Assembly (NCBI GenBank): GCA_028708105.1
Contig: JAQVZR010000013.1
Coordinates: 1-14,655, forward strand
Direction of reading: 5' to 3'
From: Desulfoplanes sp.
Lineage (GTDB): Bacteria; Desulfobacterota; Desulfovibrionia; Desulfovibrionales; Desulfomicrobiaceae
DNA: 14,655 bases
The notes below the pieces were generated by a model, which searched no databases, had not been told where the DNA came from, and saw only the letters and a list, made by a program, of their open reading frames with translations. A program made the position numbers and the translations under genes. Positions 5,197 through 12,584 of this stretch are shown here, one piece after another (position 1 is the stretch's first letter; each line of letters begins with the position of its first letter).

Positions 5197-6702
5197 ATGA
5201 GTAAGAAAAAAGACACAAGCCTTTCGGGATCAGGAAGGAATTGGCTCCATATTTTACTTGGACCAGCCATTTTCATAATCATACAATTCATCCCTGTCTT
5301 TGGCCCCCCAAATGCCAGAATGGGGTTTGGTATCCTGTTCTGGATGGTCTACTGGTGGGTTACCGTGGCCGTAGATATCAAAGTCACCTGTCTCGTCCCT
5401 CTCATGGTGGTCGCCTTTCATGAGTACATGCCCATCGTCAAGGTCATGCAAGCATATGCCCACCGTGATGCTTTTCTCATTGTCGGCGCAAGCATTGTAA
5501 CGGTTGCCTGGGCTCGATGGGGTTTTGCCAAACGAATCGCCCTACATTTTTTGCTATACTTCGGCAACGATACGCGCAAACAAATGATTGGATGGTTTCT
5601 GCTTACAGCCTTTGCCAGTTTTATCATGGGCAACACGCCTGTGGCTGCAGTTTTTGCACCCATCGCAGTTGCAGCATTGATTTACGCAGGCTTCGACACC
5701 TTTGAACTGCGTTGGAACAGCAATGCCGCCTCCAATGTACTCATCGCTGTAGCCTGGGGCGCCTCTGCAGGCGGCATGGCCACACCACTGGGTGGTGGAC
5801 AAGCGATTGTCACCCTCGGTCTTTTGCAGAATTATATAGGACAGGAAGTCTTCTTCTTTGATTGGTCGTTGCGTATGATTCCGGTTTCACTTGTGGTCAT
5901 CCTGGCAATGAGTCTCTTCATGTGGTTTTTCATGAAGCCGGAGATGCAGACATTCAAGGGCGGACGAGACTTCTATCGCCAGGAACTTCGAGAAATGGGG
6001 CCATTCAGCTATGAAGAAAAGATCGCCTGCGTGGGTTTCATAATCATTGTCGCGCTTGCACTACTTCGTCCATTGTATGTTGATTTTCTCAAAGGCCCCT
6101 TCTTTGCCTGGATGCATCCATCACGAATGTTTTTCATCCTGGCCCTGATTCTCTTCTTTATCCCTTCACGTCGCGAACCTGGCGAAACCCTGGTTTCCAT
6201 AGATTCCCTCAAAAAACACTTCCCTCTCGCCATTCTGTTCATATGGCCTGCCTCCGTAGCTCTGGGCCGCATCCTGAACCAGACAGGGGCCAGCGCTGTG
6301 GTAGGTGGCTGGCTGGGATCATTTATTGCTTCAGGCAGTGATATCATGTCCATCGTAGCGTTCAGCCTGGGAGGAAATACTCTGTCTCAGGTTACCTCGG
6401 ACACGGCCGCTGCAGGCGTTATGATCCCCATGGTTATTGAAACCTTTAAGAACTGGGGTGGACTCCCGTTTGGTGCTGTGCCGTTTATCTGGGTCGTTGG
6501 AAGTGCCATCAGCTGGAGTTATGCAGTGGCATCGTCAACCGGAGCACAGGGAATCGTCGCCGGATTCGGTGCAAACCTCAAACGAATGTTCTTCTATGGC
6601 ATCGTCGGAGGAGTTCTCTCCGTAATGGTTTCCACACTGTATTTCATTATCATGGTTGGTGTGCTCAAGTCGGATTTTTACCTTCTGCCTCCCGGATTCT
6701 AA
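5197..6702 (+). CDS. SLC13/DASS family anion transporter
   Basis: A 501-residue polytopic inner-membrane protein with about a dozen hydrophobic segments arranged as two repeats, as in the divalent anion:sodium symporters. The two signature hairpin motifs, SNT in characterised relatives such as VcINDY, are recognisable at 145-147 (IMGNTPVAAVFAPIAVAA) and 393-395 (GGNTLSQVTSDTAAAGVMIP). Both read GNT here, keeping Asn and Thr but losing Ser. WGASAGGMATPLGGGQAIV (187-205) is the other conserved loop. The family imports sulfate, thiosulfate-like anions or C4-dicarboxylates with sodium; the substrate cannot be read from the sequence. Given the neighbouring sulfotransferase and TauE/SafE, sulfate or an organosulfur anion is plausible. 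The start is ATG 5197 with GGAG six bases upstream, in preference to the TTG at 5185, which overlaps that ribosome site. It is probably cotranscribed with the next gene. Confidence 0.85.
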   Translation: MSKKKDTSLSGSGRNWLHILLGPAIFIIIQFIPVFGPPNARMGFGILFWMVYWWVTVAVDIKVTCLVPLMVVAFHEYMPIVKVMQAYAHRDAFLIVGASIVTVAWARWGFAKRIALHFLLYFGNDTRKQMIGWFLLTAFASFIMGNTPVAAVFAPIAVAALIYAGFDTFELRWNSNAASNVLIAVAWGASAGGMATPLGGGQAIVTLGLLQNYIGQEVFFFDWSLRMIPVSLVVILAMSLFMWFFMKPEMQTFKGGRDFYRQELREMGPFSYEEKIACVGFIIIVALALLRPLYVDFLKGPFFAWMHPSRMFFILALILFFIPSRREPGETLVSIDSLKKHFPLAILFIWPASVALGRILNQTGASAVVGGWLGSFIASGSDIMSIVAFSLGGNTLSQVTSDTAAAGVMIPMVIETFKNWGGLPFGAVPFIWVVGSAISWSYAVASSTGAQGIVAGFGANLKRMFFYGIVGGVLSVMVSTLYFIIMVGVLKSDFYLLPPGF

Positions 6703-6728
6703 CCTCGAACATCGAACATCAAACCTTT

Positions 6729-6760
6729 TGTCAGACGGATGCACAGGCATCCGTCTGACA
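6729..6760 (+). repeat. Intercistronic hairpin
   Basis: TGTCAGACGGATGC (6729-6742) and GCATCCGTCTGACA (6747-6760) form a perfect 14-bp stem with the tetraloop ACAG, placed between the transporter stop and the ribosome site of the permease. Without a T-run it is not a clear terminator. It could protect the upstream mRNA or lower expression of the downstream gene. Confidence 0.7.
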
Positions 6761-6774
6761 TGGAGAATATACAC

Positions 6775-7533
6775 ATGATCTCGATTTTTTTTCTGGCCGT
6801 TACCTCGCTCATTGTCGGCGCATTGATCGGCTGTGTCGGAGTAGGCGGTATCCTGCTCATTCCCGCTCTGGCTTTTTTCTCGGGCCTCAGCACCCATGTT
6901 TCCATGGCCACGGCATTGTTCAGTTTCATCTTTACCGGAATCGTGGGCACTATCCTGTATCAGCGCAAAGGAAGCATCGACTGGGGAATCACCATCCCCG
7001 TGTGTCTGGGAGCCGTATTTTTCGGCTACCTGGGTGCCATGGTGGCATCCTATACCAATGCCGTGCACCTGAACATCGCACTGGCCTGCATCATCGTATT
7101 TGCAGGCATCTATACCTATCGCCCCTACACGGGAGACGGGCTGCTGGCATTGGAAGTTCAAACCATGGGCAAACGGTTGCTACTTTTTGCCATAGGTGCC
7201 ACTGTGGGATTCGGCTCCGGACTCACAGGAGTGGGAGGACCGGTTCTTTCGGTACCCATAATGGTCGTTCTGGGATTTTCCCCTCTGACCGCCATTGCGA
7301 CAAGTCAGGTGATTCAGATCGTGGCCGCCGTCTCGGGGACCATCGGCAATCTGGAATTCGGCGGGATCGACTTTGTAACGGGATCCTGGGTGACCCTGGT
7401 TGAATTGGTAGGTGTCGCCATTGGAGCACATATCGCCCACAATTCCGGAGCCAGGCGATTGCGGACCATCGTTGCCGTTGTCTGTATCATTGTTGGCGGT
7501 TTCATACTGGTCAAATCCGTTGCAGCCCTGTAA
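6775..7533 (+). CDS. TauE/SafE family permease
   Basis: A 252-residue inner-membrane protein with about eight hydrophobic segments and the internal duplication typical of TauE/SafE. The repeat motif is seen as GCVGVGGILLIPAL (19-32) and GLTGVGGPVLSVPIMV (149-164). Members are linked to export of sulfite or sulfoacetate and movement of other sulfur anions, though many are uncharacterised. The start at 6775 is preferred to the in-frame ATG at 6739 because GGAG stands nine bases before it and the upstream ATG falls inside the 6729-6760 hairpin. The transporter ends 72 bp before and the sigma-54 activator starts 97 bp after, all in the same direction. The combination suggests an import/export pair around one sulfur-containing compound, though direction is an inference. 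Confidence 0.87.
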   Translation: MISIFFLAVTSLIVGALIGCVGVGGILLIPALAFFSGLSTHVSMATALFSFIFTGIVGTILYQRKGSIDWGITIPVCLGAVFFGYLGAMVASYTNAVHLNIALACIIVFAGIYTYRPYTGDGLLALEVQTMGKRLLLFAIGATVGFGSGLTGVGGPVLSVPIMVVLGFSPLTAIATSQVIQIVAAVSGTIGNLEFGGIDFVTGSWVTLVELVGVAIGAHIAHNSGARRLRTIVAVVCIIVGGFILVKSVAAL

Positions 7534-7630
7534 GTAACAACCAAAAAAATCGGCTCCTCTGGTTACACGTCAACCCCTGGCCAAACGTTCTCGGAAACAT
7601 AACCACCGCCATGCCAAGGTAGTAGCAGCC

Positions 7631-9550
7631 ATGCCTAAAAACCGCCTCTTTCGTTTTGCCTTTGTTTCCAACTCGGCCCAGATCGCAAATTCGGTCAAGG
7701 CGTTCGAAAACCCTGAACGCGAACATATCGAAATCCGACTGGCCAGCATGGAAGAGGCTCTGCCCGTGGCCAAGGATTGTCTGGCAGGAGGCGTGGAGGT
7801 TGTCCTGGGCGGCGGAGCCACCGGGCGACTTTTGAGAGAAAAACTCAAACTGCCCGTGGTGACTATCGCCCGCAGAGACATGGATGTGATCCATGCACTA
7901 CTGCGCGCCAAGGAACACTCCCATCGGATCGGGCTGACCAGCTTTGGGGGCGCGACCTCTGGTGTAGATCTCATGGCCTCGATTCTGGACGTGGATATAC
8001 GGTTATTGGAATTCCGTACCACTCCGGAACTCGTGAACAACATTACACAAGCCGTCCAGGATGGCTATCGGTGCATCGTGGGGGGAGGGGTCTGCAAAAC
8101 CATTGCGGAAACCGTTGGCGGCGAAGGTTTTGTGGTCGTTCCTGGTGACCGGGTGATCCAGCAGGCCCTGGAGGAAGCCCGCGTCATCGCGGAATCCCAG
8201 CGACGAACCACGCAGGAGGCCGAACGACTTCGGGTCATCCTGCATTCTGTTAAAGAAGGCGTGGTGGGGATCGACTCCAAGGGCAATATCGACCTGATCA
8301 ATCCCGTTGCTGCGGACATGTTTCGTCTGGACGCCGAAACGGTCATGAACAAGCCCATGCCTCAAGACCTTCAAGGTGCGGGATTGCGCAAGGTCCTTGA
8401 AAGCGGTGAAGCCGAAGTCGATAAATTCCGTACGGTAGCGGGCGTGGATATGTTCATCAGCTCCCTGCCGGTCAATGTTTCCGAAGACACGCGTGCCGTG
8501 GTGGCAACATTCACCCGAACCTCACGTATTCAGGATCTGGATCGCAGACTCAAAGAAAAGCTTTACACGAAAGGGTTCATGGCCCGCTACAGCCTTGACG
8601 ACTTCACAGGTGCATGCAGTTCGGTCGTCCGATTACGAGAAAAGGCCCTGCAATACGCCCGGACGGAGGCATCTATACTCATTCAAGGAGAAACTGGTAC
8701 GGGGAAGGAGATTCTTGCACAGGGCATTCACTTGGCAAGCCAGAGACACCGTGGTCCTTTTGTAGCAGTGAATTGCTCAGCCTTGTCAGAAACTCTGCTG
8801 GAAAGTGAACTTTTTGGCTACGAGGAAGGTGCGTTTACCGGTGCGAAACGAGGGGGGAAACAAGGCTTGTTTGAACTGGCCTCGGGCGGCACCTTGTTTC
8901 TGGACGAACTGGCCGACGTGAGCCACTCGATTCAGGTCCGTCTACTTCGAGTCATAGAAGAAAAGGCCGTCATGCGCGTGGGCGGTGACAGGATAGTACC
9001 GGTTGATGTCAGAATACTTGCTTCATCTTACAAAGATCTTGCTCAAGCGGCTTTGCTCGGTACATTTCGCTCCGATCTCTACTTTCGCATCGCAACACTC
9101 AAACTCAACACCATCCCCTTGCGCGAACGGATCGAAGATATTCCGATCCTCATAGAATCGCTTTTGAAACGTTACAGCACGCCAAGTAGTTTATCCCTAC
9201 TCCCTCTTTCTCAAGAAGTTTTTTCACGAATGAAAAATCATCCGTGGTTTGGGAATATCCGTGAACTCGATTCGCTGATACAGCGCTTTCTTGCCTTATT
9301 CAGCGCGGACAAATTTGACGAACAAAAGCTGGCTGTGGAGATTATGAATGAGCTATTCAATGAAACGCGTCCTGTTGCGAGTATTACGGACATTGAAGAT
9401 ACAAACAGAAATTTGAAACAGCAACTCCAAAAATATGAAATAGAGATAATCGAAGAAACTCTTGGTATGACAGAAAATAATAAGGCAAAAGCAGCAAAAA
9501 TTTTAGGAATAAGCGTCAATTCCTTATGGCGCAAGCTCCGTAACAACTGA
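7631..9550 (+). CDS. Sigma-54-dependent activator, PrpR_N-PAS-AAA+-HTH
   Basis: A 639-residue enhancer-binding protein. Residues 1-180 are a PrpR_N sensor domain ([41 protein letters not shown]), which in PrpR senses a small metabolite. A linker helix and a PAS domain (about 197-295) follow. The AAA+ domain has Walker A GETGTGKE (353-360), the sigma-54 contact loop GAFTGA (400-405), Walker B TLFLDEL (421-427) and arginine-finger region FRSDLYFR (479-486). Sensor I reads SSYKDL in place of the common ATNRDL. A Fis-type HTH closes the protein (about 605-639, [23 protein letters not shown]). All parts needed for open-complex formation are intact. The start is ATG 7631; an ATG 18 bp upstream stops after three codons. 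There is no response-regulator domain, so control is by ligand. The -24/-12 promoter at 3493 is the obvious target in this window (inference). Confidence 0.93.
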   Translation: MPKNRLFRFAFVSNSAQIANSVKAFENPEREHIEIRLASMEEALPVAKDCLAGGVEVVLGGGATGRLLREKLKLPVVTIARRDMDVIHALLRAKEHSHRIGLTSFGGATSGVDLMASILDVDIRLLEFRTTPELVNNITQAVQDGYRCIVGGGVCKTIAETVGGEGFVVVPGDRVIQQALEEARVIAESQRRTTQEAERLRVILHSVKEGVVGIDSKGNIDLINPVAADMFRLDAETVMNKPMPQDLQGAGLRKVLESGEAEVDKFRTVAGVDMFISSLPVNVSEDTRAVVATFTRTSRIQDLDRRLKEKLYTKGFMARYSLDDFTGACSSVVRLREKALQYARTEASILIQGETGTGKEILAQGIHLASQRHRGPFVAVNCSALSETLLESELFGYEEGAFTGAKRGGKQGLFELASGGTLFLDELADVSHSIQVRLLRVIEEKAVMRVGGDRIVPVDVRILASSYKDLAQAALLGTFRSDLYFRIATLKLNTIPLRERIEDIPILIESLLKRYSTPSSLSLLPLSQEVFSRMKNHPWFGNIRELDSLIQRFLALFSADKFDEQKLAVEIMNELFNETRPVASITDIEDTNRNLKQQLQKYEIEIIEETLGMTENNKAKAAKILGISVNSLWRKLRNN

Positions 9551-9655
9551 TTAAAGCTGATTCTACTAATAAATCGCCATGCAAGGATTTTTTCCCGTCA
9601 GAACAAACACATGAGCCTTGAACCGAAAAAGCATGGAACAGCCCGATCGATTGGG

Positions 9656-9682
9656 AAAAAACTCAGTGCCGCAGCCGGTCAC
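9656..9682 (-). terminator. Intrinsic terminator after the two small ORFs
   Basis: Read on the minus strand: GTG-a-CCG-GCTG-CGG-CAC forms a GC-rich stem with one bulge (9682-9666), followed four bases later by TTTTTT (9661-9656). The stem begins inside the stop region of the 42-codon ORF. It supports a real short minus-strand transcript converging on the activator gene. Confidence 0.6.
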
Positions 9683-9807
9683 CACCAGAACTCGGTATAC
9701 CGCCTCGTGGAAACCACATTGTTGACAGGCAGGGGGACGATAAGCAGCACGCTGACCATGCCCCAGAGAAAAGATTCCAGTGCTCCGAGGAGCACCCCGC
9801 TTGTCAT
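9679..9807 (-). CDS. Small single-pass membrane protein (42 aa), unknown
   Basis: A candidate 42-residue protein with one hydrophobic helix (about residues 4-28, GVLLGALESFLWGMVSVLLI) followed by a polar, aromatic tail ending TRRYTEFWW; the positive tail suggests the C-terminus stays inside. Its ATG overlaps the stop of the 21-codon ORF as ATGA, the arrangement of translational coupling, and an intrinsic terminator follows at once. I do not recognise a family. The same frame stays open upstream for about 26 codons without any start codon, so it could also be the tail of a decayed longer gene. Confidence 0.4.
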   Translation of the reverse strand: MTSGVLLGALESFLWGMVSVLLIVPLPVNNVVSTRRYTEFWW

Positions 9808-9869
9808 CTTTGGTTGAAGAGAAGGGATATCTGATCCATGGCCTGGTTCACCATGTCTAGAAAGATCAT
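9804..9869 (-). CDS. Very small ORF (21 aa) coupled to the 42-aa ORF
   Basis: It encodes a 21-residue peptide starting MIFLDMVNQAMDQ. GAGGA stands five bases before the ATG, a good ribosome site, and the stop TGA overlaps the next start (ATGA). It could be a leader peptide regulating the 42-residue protein or a short partner peptide. A perfect -10 hexamer TATAAT occurs on the same strand at 9967-9962, 93 bp upstream, but its -35 is poor. No similarity is recognised. Confidence 0.35.
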   Translation of the reverse strand: MIFLDMVNQAMDQISLLFNQR

Positions 9870-10463
9870 TTGGTTCCTCGCTGTTTCAAGTGGGTAGACG
9901 GATATAGCCAGCTAACCCAACTTTCACTATTGTAGTCTCAAATTTGTAATGTTCTGATTTTATTATAGAATAATCAACTTTCATGTAGCTCTGAAAACTA
10001 TATATTTTAAATAACCAATCGATTTAATTAAAATATTCAATTGAGAAGGGTTAAACTTGGGCTAAGCATCGTGGACAGCTTTCTAACCCGGAGCGAAAGT
10101 CGCGCTTCCTTCGCCGTCTCTAAGGGCCATACTGCATGTGAGCCTAGGCCAGTCAAGGCTGCGAAACGAAGTGGAGCACCCGAAGGGCTTGGCCTTGAGG
10201 GGGCTGGGGGCACGGGCTAGCTTTGCCAGCAAAGGCGAAAATCCTGAGCTTGCCTCAATCGATTACCCACTCAAAATAGCGAAGAACCATTTTTTTCCCA
10301 ATTTACATGCGTCCATAATTTCTGAAGAAATACTCATTTTTTACCCCTCCTCTATATCTATCGTAAAATTTCCATTCATCCCTTCCAAAGCCTTTTCGAC
10401 ATTTTACTTACAGCATCCGGTCGTTTCAAGATGCAAGAGTGAAAGTCGAACAGGACCCTTACT
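9870..10463. other. 594-bp intergenic stretch, AT-rich with a GC-rich island
   Basis: 9870-10075 is AT-rich and may hold the promoter of the small minus-strand ORFs. 10077-10260 is abruptly GC-rich and can fold locally. 10260-10463 is again AT-rich. The long plus-strand frame across 10138-10482 starts with GTG, has no ribosome site and crosses the composition break, so it is not annotated as a gene. Confidence 0.5.
10077..10260. other. GC-rich island with short hairpins, possible structured RNA or element remnant
   Basis: The island contains several small inverted repeats: GCGA-AAG-TCGC near 10093, AGCCT/AGGCT (10141-10145 with 10156-10160), CCCGAAGGG near 10189 and CTTTGC/GCAAAG near 10220. 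Composition differs sharply from both flanks. It matches no RNA family I recognise; it may be the remnant of a mobile element end. Confidence 0.3.
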
Positions 10464-10910
10464 TTATGATTTTGTGAAATAGGCAGTTGCCGCTGCTGTC
10501 ACAATTGCCACTAAAATTCCAATTGATAACATAGTAATTCTATCGATGCGTTGTGTGCGTTGTACGTGAAAGAATAAATCAGATTTTGCTGTGCAATATA
10601 TGTTAAATTCGAAGTTGTAGTCGCGATCGTTAGTAAACGTAGGAAACCCGCCAACCGTATGCTCTCCGGGTCCAAGAGACATCAAGTAGAGTTCTTTTGC
10701 CACCAAAGAATTTTTGTGCGTATCCCAATTACAGCCCTTTTTATTCCATGAACTGTCGACATATCCGTCAGTGTAGAGGGATGCTAACGCAAAAAAATCT
10801 CTTTCATCACCGAAATGAGTCGGAAACATTTTTTTTGTTTCACCAAGAGTAATGACTCTCTTTTTTGTTACTTCCTTGAGAATTTTATATCCTGGTAATT
10901 TCATGATCAT
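10464..10910 (-). CDS. Hypothetical tail-anchored protein
   Basis: A 148-residue protein with no recognised domain. Residues 5-55 could form a small helical, possibly winged-helix region (YKILKEVTKKRVITLGETKK). The middle contains several Cys and aromatic residues. Residues 126-145 are a single hydrophobic helix (MLSIGILVAIVTAAATAYF) ending in KS, so the protein is probably anchored in the inner membrane by its C-terminus with the N-terminal part in the cytoplasm. Two ATGs, at 10910 and 10904, are possible; upstream spacing (GGA seven bases before the first, AGG eight before the second) does not decide between them. A short hairpin CCAGTT-TTG-AACTGG (10919-10933) lies just upstream. It is isolated, with AT-rich composition like the lipoprotein genes. 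Confidence 0.6.
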   Translation of the reverse strand: MIMKLPGYKILKEVTKKRVITLGETKKMFPTHFGDERDFFALASLYTDGYVDSSWNKKGCNWDTHKNSLVAKELYLMSLGPGEHTVGGFPTFTNDRDYNFEFNIYCTAKSDLFFHVQRTQRIDRITMLSIGILVAIVTAAATAYFTKS

Positions 10911-11069
10911 TGCCTATTCCAGTTTTGAACTGGCCAAGGATTAAATAATCGGCATCACAATGTTGCTGAGCTGGGAAGGATATGAGCAGTTTTGAGATGT
11001 CGATTATTATTTTAAGACATACAGATGCGTCTGCAAAAAGTCAGAATTTCGAGAAAATGCATTTTTAAA

Positions 11070-11094
11070 GGATGAGTAAAGTGTCTGTCCCCAT
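11070..11094 (+). repeat. RAYT-associated repeat, copy 2
   Basis: Identical over 25 bp to 1954-1978 and in the same orientation. It lies ten bases beyond the stop codon of the TerB-BRCT gene, with no transposase gene beside it. Confidence 0.85.
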
Positions 11095-11104
11095 CAGCCT
11101 CCTA

Positions 11105-11731
11105 TCAACAAATAGAACACGCCCAATGATCCTCGGAGATGATGGCCAGACCGGTTTCTTCTCTGTAGGCAATGGCCTTTTCGATTTTTCTGCCGTGGGT
11201 GGAGTGAATCCAGCTGCTGCTTCCGATGGAGCCGATGACAAGGTAATCGAGCTGTTTGTTGATGGAGTTTTTGAATATGCCACCTCTGGAAACCACTTCC
11301 TGCCCGCATACCTTGCGGGGGCCAAGGGCAAAGTTGCCGGTGAAGCAGAAGACATGTCCGGTGAAGACGATTTCGGGCTGGGGATCATCCAGGGGCAGGG
11401 AAGAGGGCATGGATGTCATGTTTTCGAGGACAGTGTTGTTGCCTGTCGCATGCTTGAGGAAGGAGAGGAGATCTTGGCGTTCATCGTCATCCATGACTCC
11501 GTCCTGGAAAATATCCTTGAGCCGAGAATACAAGGCGGGCATGAGAACATTATCCGAGGCCATCCGGTTTTTTCCGAGCCATTTCAGTATAAATTTGGCC
11601 TCGTCCTGATTGACGTCCCCGTCTGCCAACACTCCTCGGCATATTCCCAAAAGTTCATCCATGACCCGATCAGCAACCCGGTCAATGTTGTAATTGGCAG
11701 GACAAGGGGTGATGTCGTAATCGTCAGACAT
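11105..11731 (-). CDS. TerB-like / BRCT domain protein
   Basis: A 208-residue soluble protein. Residues 20-97 resemble the helical TerB-like domain, with two acidic loops (GVLADGDVNQDEAKFI and DIFQDGVMDDDERQDLL). Residues 122-205 are a BRCT domain of the DNA-ligase/RFC1 type (FTGNFALGPRKVCGQEVVSRGG, then LDYLVIGS and the closing W203 in SEDHWACSIC). Single BRCT domains of this class bind DNA ends or phosphate groups, so a role in DNA repair or in a defence or stress response is likely but unproven. The start at 11731 is supported by GGAGG, four bases upstream. The gene is flanked by direct copies of the RAYT repeat on both sides, which suggests recruitment as a cassette. No operon partner is visible. 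Confidence 0.82.
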   Translation of the reverse strand: MSDDYDITPCPANYNIDRVADRVMDELLGICRGVLADGDVNQDEAKFILKWLGKNRMASDNVLMPALYSRLKDIFQDGVMDDDERQDLLSFLKHATGNNTVLENMTSMPSSLPLDDPQPEIVFTGHVFCFTGNFALGPRKVCGQEVVSRGGIFKNSINKQLDYLVIGSIGSSSWIHSTHGRKIEKAIAYREETGLAIISEDHWACSIC

Positions 11732-11817
11732 GATTCCTCCGTAAGGCTACGTAGAAATTGACGTGAGAAGCAGGGTTGTGTTTCTCATGCTGCTTAGATT
11801 GATGTTTTTTTGGGCAA

Positions 11818-11836
11818 ATGAGTAAAGAGTCTGTCC
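11818..11836 (+). repeat. RAYT-associated repeat, degenerate copy 3
   Basis: ATGAGTAAAGAGTCTGTCC matches copies 1 and 2 at 18 of 19 positions (T to A at the eleventh) and then diverges. It is in the same orientation, 87 bp upstream of the TerB-BRCT start. Confidence 0.7.
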
Positions 11837-12012
11837 ATTCTTTCTATCACTCTTTTCACAACAACCTATTATTTTGAATAATAAATAATAAAAAAATATT
11901 TTGTTTTTTTATTGCAACTATTTAAAATTTCCAAGGAATGCCATATTTATTGTATTCTTTGTTGAAAATCTAATATTAATGAATGGATGTATGTATCATT
12001 AATAAAATCCAC

Positions 12013-12543
12013 TTATTCATTAATTCCAAGTGATAACTTTAATATTTTTAATGAGCTTTTAGCATATCGTTTAATTTTTATTGCAGTACAATATTTATTT
12101 TTTTTCGAATTACTATATACTTCATCAAGTGAACAACATTCTGTGTCGATAATTCTTTTAAGAGTTGCGATATATTCCTTGTCATAAGAATTTCCAAGTA
12201 TGCGGCACAACCACGCCATCGCATCTCTGTGTTGTTTGTCACGTAATTTTTTTGTATATTCATCTAGCAGTACGCCGTTAACGACCTTTAATAAATATAC
12301 ATTTTCTGGATAATGGTGATAAATCATTTGAGCATATCGTCTTTGTACTCTTGAATTGGTTGATTGCAAACGAATTGCGCAATTTTTAATATCTTCATTT
12401 TCAATTTTAGAAATTATCGATTTATATTTTATATTGTTTTGATTTTCATGAACAATCAAAGTGTCATTTATGTTGACTTGTTTGTTCGCAGTACAACCTG
12501 CTATGCAAATAATTATAACAAGTGATAAGATACATTTTTTCAT
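12013..12543 (-). CDS. Lipoprotein of unknown function (176 aa)
   Basis: Residues 1-16 form a lipoprotein signal (MKKCILSLVIIICIAG) with the lipobox IAGC and lipid-bearing C17; Thr at +2 predicts outer-membrane sorting by the enterobacterial rule. The mature part is mostly helical and charged (QSTNSRVQRRYAQMIYHHYP, then LCRILGNSYDKEYIATLKRI), with a pattern like short helical repeats, but no family was recognised. The start at 12543 is chosen for AAGGA eight bases upstream; the frame is open further up to 12588, but those residues would spoil the signal peptide. It is the last gene of the lipoprotein group, 41 bp behind its neighbour. Strong AT bias sets it apart from the left half of the window. 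Confidence 0.7.
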   Translation of the reverse strand: MKKCILSLVIIICIAGCTANKQVNINDTLIVHENQNNIKYKSIISKIENEDIKNCAIRLQSTNSRVQRRYAQMIYHHYPENVYLLKVVNGVLLDEYTKKLRDKQHRDAMAWLCRILGNSYDKEYIATLKRIIDTECCSLDEVYSNSKKNKYCTAIKIKRYAKSSLKILKLSLGINE

Positions 12544-12584
12544 ATCAAATTTCCTTTTTAGTCTAAACAATGCACATTCTATAG

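Noticed and set aside
10138..10482. Plus-strand frame of 114 codons starting with GTG
   Set aside because: It crosses a sharp composition break, overlaps the end of the minus-strand gene and lacks a ribosome site.
11072..11761. Plus-strand frame of 229 codons opposite the TerB-BRCT gene
   Set aside because: Begins inside the RAYT repeat and is the antisense of a clear BRCT gene.
11975..12003. ATTAATG/CATTAAT inverted repeat as terminator of the lipoprotein operon
   Set aside because: The stem is almost all A-T with a 15-base loop and no clear T-tract; too weak to call.
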